A stretch of DNA of 41,383 bases. Origin: Microbacteriaceae bacterium. GTDB taxonomy: Bacteria; Actinomycetota; Actinomycetes; Actinomycetales; Microbacteriaceae. Location of the stretch: contig JAODAT010000081.1 in NCBI GenBank assembly GCA_025463565.1, positions 1 to 41,383 of the forward strand. Reading direction: 5' to 3'. The notes below the pieces were generated by a model. It ran no database searches. It was not told the DNA's origin and saw only the letters and a list, made by a program, of their open reading frames with translations. This document shows positions 7,167 through 17,338 of this stretch, in pieces. A program made the translations under genes and the position numbers. The first letter of the stretch is position 1. The number at the start of each line of letters is the position of its first letter.

Positions 7167-7247
7167 CCAATTCCCTAATTGGACTGGGAACAAGATGCCA
7201 ATTCCGCTATTCTGGCCGGATGGGCTCCCTTTCCGCACGCCAATTGG
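7167..7247. promoter_or_regulatory. YczR operator region and yczR promoter
   Basis: The box CCAATT occurs four times: CCAATTCC at 7167-7174, AATTGG at 7177-7182 (inverted with the first: CCAATT-CCCT-AATTGG), CCAATTCC again at 7198-7205 as a direct repeat 31 bases on, and CCAATTGG at 7240-7247 inside yczR. MocR regulators often use direct and inverted half-site pairs. For yczR, TATTCT (7208-7213) stands exactly 6 bases before the ATG at 7220, implying a leaderless transcript. Confidence 0.65.
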
Positions 7248-8635
7248 TCATCCTGCTCGCCGGTTGGCGTGACGTTGGCGTGGCGTACACGGCACTGGCC
7301 GACCGCATCCGCCTGCTCGTGCTCGACGGCCGAGTCGCCACCGGCACCCGTCTTCCCGCCGAGCGCGAGCTCGCCGCCCAACTTGAGGTGAGTCGTACGA
7401 CCGTGACCGCCGCCTACGCCGAGCTGCGCGACGCGGGCTACCTGTCGAGCGTGCGCGGCTCAGGCAGCGTCGCCCAGCTGCCGTTCAAGGCGATCGCCGC
7501 GATCGAGCCCATGCCCGGATACCTCGACTTCAGCAAGGCGACGATGCCGGCCATCCCCGGGGTGGTCGCAGCGGCGCGCGAGGCTGCCGACCTGCTGCCG
7601 GCCTACCTCGGCGACTCCGGGTTCGACCCGGTGGGCATCCCGGTCCTGCGGGAGGCCCTCGCCGACCGCTACACCTCCCGCGGCCTGCCCACGACGCCCG
7701 ACCAGATCATGGTCACGATCGGCGCGCAGCACGCCATCGCACTCATCGCCCGAACGATCATGGCGCGCGGCGACCGCGCCCTCATCGAGAACCCGACGTA
7801 TCCGCACGCGCTCGACGCGCTCAAGGCCGCGGGCGCGCGCATCGCCCCGGTGAGCGTGACCTCGGAGGGCGGCTGGGACGAGGAGGCGCTCGAGCAGGTG
7901 ATCCAGCGCACGAGCCCGTCGCTCGGCTACCTCATGCCCGACTACCACAACCCCACCGGCGCCTCGATGCCCGACGACGTGCGGGAGCGGGTGCTCGGCC
8001 TCGCCGCGCGCCACGGCACGACGCTCGTGGCCGACGAGACGATGGGCGAGCTAGGGTTCGACGGCCCCGTGCGCACCCTCCCGTTCGCGGCCCTCGGCAG
8101 CGCGATCACGATCGGCTCCGTGGGCAAGAGCGTCTGGGGCGGCGTGCGCATCGGCTGGATCCGGGCGGATCGCACGGTCATCCAGCGCCTCATCCGCGAG
8201 CGCACCTCGGGCGACCTCGGCACTCCGCTGCTCGAGCAGCTGATCGTCACGAACCTGCTCCGCGACTACGACGCGATCCTCGACTCCCGCCGCGCCTACC
8301 TGCGGGCCGGCCGCGACCACCTCGAGCGGCAGCTCGCCGCGAAACTGCCCGAATGGAGCGTTCCCCGCGTGAACGGCGGCCTCACGGCCTGGATCAACCT
8401 CGGGCATCCGGTCAGTTCGCAGCTCGCACTAGCGGCCCGCAACGAGGGGCTCATCATCACCGCGGGCCCGCGCTTCGGCATGGACGGCGCGTTCGAGCGG
8501 TTCGTGCGCATCCCGTTCTCGCACTCGGCAGAAGAGACAGAGCGCGCGGTGGATGCCCTGGCCAGGGCCTGGGCGGCGGTGGGCCGTCACCCCATGCCTG
8601 AGACGAGCGCCGACCTGAGTTCGTCGGTCGTGTAA
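7220..8635 (+). CDS. yczR: MocR-family (GntR-aminotransferase) regulator YczR
   Basis: The 471-residue protein fuses an N-terminal GntR winged helix (about residues 18-90; RLPAERELAAQLEVSRTTVT, then AYAELRDAGYLSSVRGSG) to a fold-type I aminotransferase domain (about 110-460). PLP-site features are present: NPTYPHALDALKAAG, PDYHNPTGASM, ADETMGEL and GSVGKSVWGGVRIGW, with the Schiff-base lysine at about Lys303. The divergent yczE and the shared CCAATT boxes support the YczR identity, as does the known YczR-YczE pairing among MocR regulons. It probably senses PLP or a PLP-linked amino compound and controls yczE and itself. The transcript appears leaderless. Confidence 0.88.
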   Translation: MGSLSARQLVILLAGWRDVGVAYTALADRIRLLVLDGRVATGTRLPAERELAAQLEVSRTTVTAAYAELRDAGYLSSVRGSGSVAQLPFKAIAAIEPMPGYLDFSKATMPAIPGVVAAAREAADLLPAYLGDSGFDPVGIPVLREALADRYTSRGLPTTPDQIMVTIGAQHAIALIARTIMARGDRALIENPTYPHALDALKAAGARIAPVSVTSEGGWDEEALEQVIQRTSPSLGYLMPDYHNPTGASMPDDVRERVLGLAARHGTTLVADETMGELGFDGPVRTLPFAALGSAITIGSVGKSVWGGVRIGWIRADRTVIQRLIRERTSGDLGTPLLEQLIVTNLLRDYDAILDSRRAYLRAGRDHLERQLAAKLPEWSVPRVNGGLTAWINLGHPVSSQLALAARNEGLIITAGPRFGMDGAFERFVRIPFSHSAEETERAVDALARAWAAVGRHPMPETSADLSSSVV

Positions 8636-8732
8636 TCCTCTAGGAGTACGCGCGCTCGGGGCCTCCCGGGGGATAATTCGATGAAAGCACGCTGGCGTGC
8701 ACCGACATGTCCTCGCAGCAGAGAGTAACCAC
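8636..8732. other. Intergenic leader of the RND gene
   Basis: GATAAT at 8672-8677 is the best -10 candidate for the downstream gene, but no convincing -35 lies 16-18 bases upstream. The leader would be about 50 bases, with a weak AGAGAG before the GTG at 8733. No hairpin terminator for yczR is obvious. Confidence 0.3.
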
Positions 8733-11700
8733 GTGCATCTTTTCTCCGTCTTCAGCCTGCGCAACCGCGCGCTCATCGCGCTCGTCACGATCGTCATCGG
8801 CGTGTTCGGCGGTATCTCGCTCACGTCGCTCAAGCAGGAGCTCATCCCCTCGCTGAGCCTGCCGCAGATCTTCATCATCACCAGCTACCCGGGCGCATCG
8901 CCCGCGGTCGTCGACAAGGATGTCTCGACCCCCATCGAGGCGGCGATCCAGGGTGTTGCCGGCCTCGACTCGACCACCGCGACCTCGAGCGCCAACGTGT
9001 CGAGCATCACCGCCGCGTTCGAGTACGGGACGAACATCGCGACGGCCGAGCAGAAGACGCAGCTCGCGATCAACCGGATCCAGTCGACGCTGCCCGACAG
9101 CGCCGAGACCCAGGTGCTGACGTTCAACTTCTCCGACCTCCCGGTAATCCAGATCGCCGTCTCGAGCGACCTCGACCCCGACGACCTCTCCGCGAAGCTC
9201 GAGAGCTCGACGATCGTGGAGCTCAAGAAGATCGACGACGTGAGCGACGCGAGCCTGCTCGGCACCACGGCCCAGCGCGTCGTCATCACGCCGGACCCCG
9301 CCAAGCTGTTCGCCAACGGGCTCAGCAACCAGGCGATCCGCGACGCCCTCGACAACAACGGCGTGCTGCTGCCCGCCGGCCAGATCACCGAGGACGACAA
9401 GACCCTCACGGTCCAGGCCGGCACGCGCCTGGACTCCTCCGACCAGATCGCGGCGCTTCCGCTCATCGGCGGCAGCTCCGGGTCGCTGGTGACCATCGCG
9501 GATGTCGCAACCGTCGCCATTACGAACGACCCGGTCACGGGCATCTCGCGCGTCAACGGCGAGCCCGCCCTCACGATCGCGATCACCAAGACTCCGGCCG
9601 GCAACACCGTCGCGGTATCGCAGGCGGTGCGCGACCTCATCCCCTCGCTGGAGAAGTCGCTCGGCGGCAACACGAAGTTCACGCTCGCGTTCGACCAGGC
9701 GCCGTTCATCGAGGAGTCCATCAACTCGCTCGCGACAGAGGGCCTGCTCGGCCTCGCGTTCGCGGTGATCGTGATCCTGCTCTTCCTCCTCTCGGTGCGC
9801 TCGACGCTGGTCACGGCGATCTCGATCCCGGCCTCCGTGCTCATCACCTTCATCGGCATGCAGGCCGCCGGCTACACGCTGAACATCATCACGCTCGGCG
9901 CGCTCACGATCGCGATCGGCCGCGTGGTCGACGACTCGATCGTCGTCATCGAGAACATCAAGAGACACCTGACTCTCGGGGAGGAGAAGCTCCCCGCCAT
10001 CCTCACCGCCGTGAAGGAGGTGGCGGGCGCCGTGACGGCGTCGACAGCCACCACGGTCGCGGTGTTCCTGCCGATCGCGCTCGTCGGCGACATCACGGGC
10101 GAGCTGTTCCGGCCCTTCGCGCTCACGGTGACGATCGCGCTCGCGGCATCCCTGTTCGTGTCGCTCACGATCGTGCCCGTGCTCGCATACTGGTTCCTCG
10201 GGAACAAGGCGCACAAGCACGTGCCGACCGCGGATGCCTCGGCCCCTGACGAGCTGGAGAAGCCCTCGCGCCTGCAGAAGGGCTACCTGCCGGTCATCAA
10301 CTGGACCCTCAAGCGGCCCGTCGCGACGATCCTCGTGGCGGTGCTGCTGCTCGGTGCCACGGGCGCGCTCGTGCCGTTCATGAAGACGAACTTCATCGGC
10401 GACAGCGGCCAGAACACGCTCACCGTCTCGCAGAAGCTGCCGCTCGGCGCCTCGCTCGAGGCGCGCGACGACGCGGCCAAGAAGGTGGAGTCCGCACTGC
10501 TCGACGTCAAGGGCGTCGAGACTGTGCAGCTCTCCATCGGCTCGAGCGGCAACTCGCTGCGCTCCGCCTTCAGCGGTGGCGGTGCGTCGACCTTCTCGCT
10601 CACCACCGACCCCGATGTCGACCAGGTGAAGCTGCAGGCCGAGGTGCGCAAGACCGTCGAGGGCATCGACGACGCCGGCGAGGTCACCCTCCAGGCCGCG
10701 GGCGGCGGATTCGCCTCCTCGAACATCGCCATCAACATCACGGCGACGAGCGAGAAGGAGCTGCAGGACGCCTCGGACAAGGTCCTCGCCGCGGTCAAGG
10801 ACCTCGACGTGGTCGCCGAGGCGACGAGCAACCTCGCCGCAGACCTCCCGTTCATCGCGATCAACGTCGACCGGGACAAGGCCGCCGAAGCGGGGCTGAG
10901 CGAGATCGCGGTCGGCGGCATCGTCACCGCCGCGATGAACCCGAGCGCGGTCGGCAGCGTCGTGATCGACGAGAAGACGCTCTCGATCTACATCCTGAAC
11001 GACAGCGCCCCGACGACCGTCCAGGAGCTGAAGGACTTCGTCATCCCCACCGCGACCGGTCCGCAGCCGCTGTCGAACATCGCCACCGTGGAGCAGCAGA
11101 ACGGCCCCGCGAGCATCACGACGATCAAGGGCGTCCGCTCCGCGACGGTGACCGTCACGCCCGGCAGCGACAACGTGGGCACGGCGTCGCTCGACGTGCA
11201 GAACGCGGTCGACGACGCGAACCTCCCGGCGGGTGCCTCCGCGACCCTCGGCGGCGTCACCTCCCAGCAGAGCGACGCGTTCAGCCAGCTCGGCCTCGCG
11301 CTGCTCGTGGCGATCCTGATCGTCTACGTGGTCATGGTCGCGACGTTCAAGAGCCTGCGGCAGCCGCTACTGCTCCTCGTCTCGGTGCCGTTCGCCGCGA
11401 CCGGTGCCATCGCGCTGCAGGTCATCTCGGGCATCCCGCTCGGTGTCGCCTCGCTCATCGGCGTGCTCATGCTCATCGGAATCGTGGTGACGAACGCCAT
11501 CGTGCTCGTCGACCTCGTCAACCAGTACCGAGAGCGAGGGATGACCGTGCGCGACGCGATCGTCCACGGCGCGTCCCGCCGCCTCCGCCCGATCCTCATG
11601 ACCGCGACGGCGACGATCTTCGCGCTCCTGCCCCTCGGCGTCGGACTCACCGGCAACGGCGGCTTCATCTCCCAGCCGCTCGCGATCATCGTGATCGGCG

Positions 11701-12062
11701 GCCTCGTGTCGTCGACGCTGCTCACGCTGATCGTGCTGCCGTCGCTGTACTACCTCGTGGAGGGCTCGCGCGAGCGCCGCGGTGAGCGCGGTCTCGCGCC
11801 GCTGCCCGCCTGGCAGGTCGTCATCGGGATCATCGCGACTCTCCTCGGCGCGGTCTCCGTCGCGGCGGGTGTCTTCCTGCTGCGCTCGCAGGACACGCTC
11901 GACACCGACCTCCTCGACGGCACCCCGTTCACCGACTTCGGCACCGCCGGGCTCGTGTCGGCCGTGGTCGGCGCCGTGCTGCTCGCGGTCGCCGCGGTGA
12001 TCGTGGTGGTGCGGCTCGTGGCCGACCGCCGTACTTCTCGCGGGTTGCGTAGCGCCCTCTAG
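8733..12062 (+). CDS. RND-superfamily efflux transporter (HAE1/AcrB type) with C-terminal extension
   Basis: The 1109-residue product is a proton-driven RND pump of the AcrB/SwrC type. The GTG start at 8733 was chosen because the next residues (HLFSVFSLRNRALIALV) match the usual N-terminus. TSYPGASPAVVDKDVSTPIE marks the first porter domain, GRVVDDSIVVIENIKRH the TM4 proton-relay segment, and a second half repeats the layout (LLLVSVPFAATGAIAL, then GIVVTNAIVLVDLVNQYRERG). After TM12 (PSLYYLVEG) there are about 95 extra residues with two more hydrophobic helices, which AcrB lacks. No membrane-fusion protein is adjacent, as is common in Gram-positives. Substrate unknown. The last residues and the stop lie inside an inverted-repeat element. 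Confidence 0.92.
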   Translation: MHLFSVFSLRNRALIALVTIVIGVFGGISLTSLKQELIPSLSLPQIFIITSYPGASPAVVDKDVSTPIEAAIQGVAGLDSTTATSSANVSSITAAFEYGTNIATAEQKTQLAINRIQSTLPDSAETQVLTFNFSDLPVIQIAVSSDLDPDDLSAKLESSTIVELKKIDDVSDASLLGTTAQRVVITPDPAKLFANGLSNQAIRDALDNNGVLLPAGQITEDDKTLTVQAGTRLDSSDQIAALPLIGGSSGSLVTIADVATVAITNDPVTGISRVNGEPALTIAITKTPAGNTVAVSQAVRDLIPSLEKSLGGNTKFTLAFDQAPFIEESINSLATEGLLGLAFAVIVILLFLLSVRSTLVTAISIPASVLITFIGMQAAGYTLNIITLGALTIAIGRVVDDSIVVIENIKRHLTLGEEKLPAILTAVKEVAGAVTASTATTVAVFLPIALVGDITGELFRPFALTVTIALAASLFVSLTIVPVLAYWFLGNKAHKHVPTADASAPDELEKPSRLQKGYLPVINWTLKRPVATILVAVLLLGATGALVPFMKTNFIGDSGQNTLTVSQKLPLGASLEARDDAAKKVESALLDVKGVETVQLSIGSSGNSLRSAFSGGGASTFSLTTDPDVDQVKLQAEVRKTVEGIDDAGEVTLQAAGGGFASSNIAINITATSEKELQDASDKVLAAVKDLDVVAEATSNLAADLPFIAINVDRDKAAEAGLSEIAVGGIVTAAMNPSAVGSVVIDEKTLSIYILNDSAPTTVQELKDFVIPTATGPQPLSNIATVEQQNGPASITTIKGVRSATVTVTPGSDNVGTASLDVQNAVDDANLPAGASATLGGVTSQQSDAFSQLGLALLVAILIVYVVMVATFKSLRQPLLLLVSVPFAATGAIALQVISGIPLGVASLIGVLMLIGIVVTNAIVLVDLVNQYRERGMTVRDAIVHGASRRLRPILMTATATIFALLPLGVGLTGNGGFISQPLAIIVIGGLVSSTLLTLIVLPSLYYLVEGSRERRGERGLAPLPAWQVVIGIIATLLGAVSVAAGVFLLRSQDTLDTDLLDGTPFTDFGTAGLVSAVVGAVLLAVAAVIVVVRLVADRRTSRGLRSAL

Positions 12063-12129
12063 GGCGCGTATCGAAACCTCCGTTCGCGGGTGTGAGGTTT
12101 CGATACGGCCGTGGGCGGCCTACTCAACC
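12043..12129. repeat. Inverted-repeat element (GTATCGAAACC family) between convergent genes
   Basis: Perfect 14-base arms CGTATCGAAACCTC (12067-12080) and GAGGTTTCGATACG (12094-12107) are flanked by GGTTGCGTAG (12043-12052) and CTACTCAACC (12120-12129), a one-mismatch outer pair. The layout equals that of 2674-2744. The element includes the end of the RND gene and the stop codon of the convergent GNAT gene. It probably acts as a bidirectional terminator. Confidence 0.75.
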
Positions 12130-12576
12130 AGCCAGCACCAGCTCCATGCACACGCTCGAGGCCGAGTCGGCGTACTCGCCGAAACGGGGGATGTGCACGT
12201 AGCCGCGCTTCTCGTAGAGCGCGACAGCGGCATCCGAGCGGTTGCCGGTCTCGAGACGGATGACGACGGCGCCGGCATCCCGGGCGTGCTTCTCGAGCGC
12301 GTCCAGGAGCTGGCCGGCGAGGCCCTGCCCACGGGCGGCCTCGCTCACGAACATCCGTTTGAGCTCGTAGTCGGGCCCGTGCTGCACGAGCGCCGCCATC
12401 CCCAGGGCCTCCCCGTCGACCCGCGCGACGAAGACCGCAACGCCCGGCTCCTCGAGGGCCTCGAGGGGGAGGATGAAGTTCTCCTCGGCGGGGTAGAGCG
12501 CCTCGGCGAACGCCTCGCCGCCGCGCAGCAGCTCCGCGATGCCGGGGTTGCGCGGGGACTCGATGGTGACGGTCAT
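12124..12576 (-). CDS. GNAT-family N-acetyltransferase
   Basis: The 150-residue protein has a GNAT fold: GVAVFVARVDGEALGMAALV (beta strands 2-3), YELKRMFVSEAARGQGLAGQL (beta 4 and the acetyl-CoA pyrophosphate loop RGQGLA), and VIRLETGNRSDAAVALYEKRGY (the C-terminal helix and strand). The acceptor substrate cannot be told. The ATG at 12576 lies 4 bases after the stop of the esterase gene, so the two form an operon. Its last residues (LAG) and TGA are provided by the inverted-repeat element GCTGGTTGAGTAG. Confidence 0.88.
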   Translation of the reverse strand: MTVTIESPRNPGIAELLRGGEAFAEALYPAEENFILPLEALEEPGVAVFVARVDGEALGMAALVQHGPDYELKRMFVSEAARGQGLAGQLLDALEKHARDAGAVVIRLETGNRSDAAVALYEKRGYVHIPRFGEYADSASSVCMELVLAG

Positions 12577-12580
12577 CCCA

Positions 12581-13564
12581 CTATTCTCCCGGCAGCGGGC
12601 TCGGCGCGAGCTCGACCGCGTTCTGGTCGAGCTTCTCGCGGAAGAAGGCGATGATGCGCGTGCGCAGGTCGTCGTCGATCATCGCGATCGAGTGCAGGCT
12701 GCCCGCGACCGTCACGTAGGTGGTGTCGACGCCGTGGTCGCGCAGGGCGGCGACGAGCTCGTCGGACTGCTTGATCGGGATGAACTCCTCCGTCGAGTGC
12801 GCCACGAAGAACGGCGGGTCGGTCTCGTCGGTGAGGAACACCGGGGATGCCTTTGCCGCCCCCGGGCAGTCGGCGTAGGTCGTGCAGCCGAGGTAGTCGA
12901 GCACGACCTGCGCGAAGTCCTGGTTGTAGCTGTCGGTCGTCCTGATCGGCTTGCGGAGGTCGACGGGCCCGCTCAGGTCGGCGACGGCCGCGACGCGCGC
13001 GTCGTCGGTCCAGGGGCCGGATCCCACGGTCCCGAGCAGCGCGGAGAGATTCCCCCCGGCCGATCCGCCGAACGCGCCGATGTGGTCCGGGTCGAGGTTG
13101 TACCGCTCCACCTGGGCCGGGTCGCGGAGCCACCGCACGGCAGCCTGCACGTCGTCGAGCTGCGCGGGGAAGGTCGCCGCGGGCACGAGCCGGTAGTTGA
13201 CCGAGACGGCGACGAAGCCCTCCGAGGCGAACCACTGGCACACGCTGCGCCAGTTGAGGTTGGCCTTGTCGCCGTGCTGCCAGCTGCCGCCGTGGATCAC
13301 GACGATCGCGGCACGCGGGGCGAGGCCCTCGACGGGGCCGGCGGGCAGGCACGCGTCGAGCAGGAGCGGCTCGCCGTCGGCGGTGCCGTAGGGGATGTCG
13401 GCGGCGACCGGGATGTCGGGGTAGCTCGTCGACTCGGGGTAGGCGGCGGGCGCTGTGGGTTCCACGGCCGTGGACTCGGTGCCGGTGGGCCCGCACGCTG
13501 CGAGCGCGAGGAGGGCGGCTGCGGCCAGCGCGGCGGCTGCCGCGCGTGCGATGAGCCGTGTCAT
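12581..13564 (-). CDS. Lipoprotein alpha/beta-hydrolase (esterase/lipase-like)
   Basis: The 327-residue product starts with a basic then alanine-rich signal peptide ending LALAAC, so Cys24 should be lipidated and the enzyme held on the outer face of the membrane. The hydrolase core has the oxyanion motif VIHGGSWQHGD, the nucleophile elbow GAFGGSAGGNLS, and a C-terminal SLHSIAMI holding the probable catalytic histidine. This fits the BD-FAE/carboxylesterase (HSL-like) group that deacylates small esters or polysaccharide side chains. The substrate is unknown. It is the first gene of a two-gene operon with the GNAT protein and is divergent from the helicase gene. Confidence 0.85.
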   Translation of the reverse strand: MTRLIARAAAAALAAAALLALAACGPTGTESTAVEPTAPAAYPESTSYPDIPVAADIPYGTADGEPLLLDACLPAGPVEGLAPRAAIVVIHGGSWQHGDKANLNWRSVCQWFASEGFVAVSVNYRLVPAATFPAQLDDVQAAVRWLRDPAQVERYNLDPDHIGAFGGSAGGNLSALLGTVGSGPWTDDARVAAVADLSGPVDLRKPIRTTDSYNQDFAQVVLDYLGCTTYADCPGAAKASPVFLTDETDPPFFVAHSTEEFIPIKQSDELVAALRDHGVDTTYVTVAGSLHSIAMIDDDLRTRIIAFFREKLDQNAVELAPSPLPGE

Positions 13565-13667
13565 CCCGCCAAACCTAGTGCTTTGACCTGCAATGCAGTA
13601 ATGTCGGAAGGTCGGCTCAAGACAGCGCTAATTGCAGCGCATGGGTTTGTAAGTCTTGCGGGCCGGA

Positions 13668-13691
13668 TCACCCACTACTTCCAGTGGGTGA
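13668..13691 (+). promoter_or_regulatory. Hairpin in the divergent region upstream of the DEAD-box helicase gene
   Basis: Nine-base arms TCACCCACT (13668-13676) and AGTGGGTGA (13683-13691) flank a 6-base loop. It lies in the 249-base gap between divergent genes, 123 bases before the helicase ATG. It may be an operator or part of a long leader. No confident promoter was found in 13565-13813. Confidence 0.4.
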
Positions 13692-13813
13692 CATCACACG
13701 AATGTATGTGACGGCCTCGGTCAAAGACTGCCCGGGTATCCAGTAGTGCGTGTTCCACGGCGCCTACCTTCATGCGCTCTGTGAACTACAGAACACAGAA
13801 CCCGGAAAGAACT

Positions 13814-15934
<2,121 letters not shown>

Positions 15935-15942
15935 CACCACTT

Positions 15943-16013
15943 AAGCGGGTCGAGCTTGTCGAGACCTCCCGAACGAATGACGTCGGTGAGGTCTCGACAA
16001 GCTCGACCCGCTT
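15943..16013. repeat. Perfect 26-bp inverted repeat (GGTCGAGCTTGTCGAGACC family)
   Basis: Two perfect 26-base arms (15943-15968 and 15988-16013) enclose a 19-base loop. The arms contain GGTCGAGCTTGTCGAGACC and its complement. It starts 8 bases after the helicase stop and ends 22 bases before the next start, so it probably terminates the helicase transcript. The shorter hairpin at 5192-5229 shares the TCGAGCTTGT core. Confidence 0.75.
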
Positions 16014-16035
16014 GTGGGTGCGGGATGATGGAACC

Positions 16036-16458
16036 ATGGACATCCGGCCCTTCCGCACCGAAGACACCGAGCAGGTGGTCGCACTCTGGACCGCGAGCGG
16101 CCTGGTGCGTCCGTGGAACGATCCGCGTCGGGACATCGAGCGCAAGCTCACCGGACAGCCCGAGTTGTTCCTGGTCGGCGAATTCGATGGCGCCATTGTT
16201 GCAACCGCCATGGCCGGTTACGACGGTCACCGCGGCTGGGTGCACTACCTCGCGGTCGACCCGGGGCGGCGACGCGAGGGGCTGGGCCGGCAGCTGATGG
16301 CCGCGGTCGAGACGCTCCTGATCGAGCGAGGATGCCCGAAGCTGAACCTGCAAGTGCGCAGCGACAATGCTGCCGTCCTCGGTTTCTACCGCGGACTCGG
16401 TTACGGCGAGGACCAGGTCGTCTCGATGGGCAAGCGCCTGATTTTGGATGAAAGCTAG
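16036..16458 (+). CDS. ypeA: YpeA-type GNAT acetyltransferase
   Basis: The 140-residue protein matches E. coli YpeA almost end to end as I recall it: MDIRPFRTEDTEQVVALW, GLVRPWNDPRRDIERKL, MAGYDGHRGWVHYLAVDP, GCPKLNLQVRSDNAAVLGFY and MGKRLI. The acetyl-CoA loop is RREGLGRQL. The family acetylates an unknown acceptor, probably a small molecule or a protein. The ATG at 16036 has GATGAT 6 bases upstream, a weak -10 at the same spacing as other leaderless starts here. Upstream lies a large inverted repeat. It converges with the DMT transporter gene, 12 bases apart. Confidence 0.9.
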   Translation: MDIRPFRTEDTEQVVALWTASGLVRPWNDPRRDIERKLTGQPELFLVGEFDGAIVATAMAGYDGHRGWVHYLAVDPGRRREGLGRQLMAAVETLLIERGCPKLNLQVRSDNAAVLGFYRGLGYGEDQVVSMGKRLILDES

Positions 16459-16470
16459 TCTCGACGAGAG

Positions 16471-17325
16471 TCAGGCCAGCGCGAGCAGCGCGGCCGCGAC
16501 GAGCGCGACCGCCAGTCCGATCCACTGCACCACGGCGATCCGCTCCCGCAATAGCACGGCCGCGAGCACGATCGTGCCCGCTGGCGCCAGAGCATTGAGC
16601 ACCGACACGACCGAGAGGTCTCCCGCACGCAGCGCCAGCAGGAAGAGGAATGCGGCCACGCCATCCGTCAGACCGCACAGCAGCGCGAAGACGACGGCCC
16701 GTCGAGGGGGTCGTTTCGTGTCACTGGAGTGTGACCGCGTGCGGCGGATGAGTAGCACCGCGGCCATCACGAGACCGGTCACGGCGAAGCAGACGACGAG
16801 CGGTGCGGGGCCACTGTCTGTCGGCGAAAGGTCGATGAAGACCAGGTAGAAGCCGATCCCGATGCCGGAACCGATGGCCATCAGGATGCCGCGCAGCGAC
16901 GGCCGCACCACTTTCGACCCGGGCACGAAGCAGATGAGCACCACGGCGATGAGACCGACGACCAGCCCGACATCGCCGAAAACGCTGAGTCGCTCGCCAC
17001 GGGCGAAGCCGATGATGATCGGAACGATGGCGGCGACCAGTCCCATGATCGGCGACAGGATGCTCATCGGTCCGAGCGCGAGACAGGCGTAGAACAGCAC
17101 GAGCGCGCCCGCTGCGGCGAGGCCGCTCAGCGCTCCCCAGAGCAGGGCATCCGTGCTCCATCCGGTGGGGATGACCAGCGACCCGAGCAGGAGCACGGTG
17201 AAGCCGACCACAGAGTTGAGTGCGGTCACCCGGGTGGAGCTCATCGCTTTCGCGGCGAGGCCGCCGAGAAAATCGCTGCCGCCGTAGATGATGGCGCCGA
17301 CCAGGCCCAGCGAGACGCTGATCAT
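16471..17325 (-). CDS. EamA/DMT-family transporter (second of a tandem pair)
   Basis: The 284-residue inner-membrane protein has about ten hydrophobic helices in two EamA halves. It is paralogous to the gene just upstream: both share GGSDFLGGLA/GSADFLGGLA at the N-terminus, YACLALGPMSILSP, VRPSLRGILMAIGSG, PTDSG, and AGTIVLAA near the end. The ATG at 17325 was chosen because its first residues align exactly with the start of that paralogue; a TTG at 17337 is also possible. It begins 13 bases after the upstream stop, so the pair is an operon. The substrate (amino acid, metabolite or drug) cannot be told. Confidence 0.88.
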   Translation of the reverse strand: MISVSLGLVGAIIYGGSDFLGGLAAKAMSSTRVTALNSVVGFTVLLLGSLVIPTGWSTDALLWGALSGLAAAGALVLFYACLALGPMSILSPIMGLVAAIVPIIIGFARGERLSVFGDVGLVVGLIAVVLICFVPGSKVVRPSLRGILMAIGSGIGIGFYLVFIDLSPTDSGPAPLVVCFAVTGLVMAAVLLIRRTRSHSSDTKRPPRRAVVFALLCGLTDGVAAFLFLLALRAGDLSVVSVLNALAPAGTIVLAAVLLRERIAVVQWIGLAVALVAAALLALA

Positions 17326-17338
17326 GAGAGCGCCCAAC

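Noticed and set aside
8640..10220. Long minus-strand frame opposite the RND gene, and similar long frames at 913-2007, 5302-6366 and 22050-23957
   Set aside because: Compositions are Arg/Asp/Val-rich shadows of GC-rich coding strands, without motifs, ribosome binding sites or start signals.
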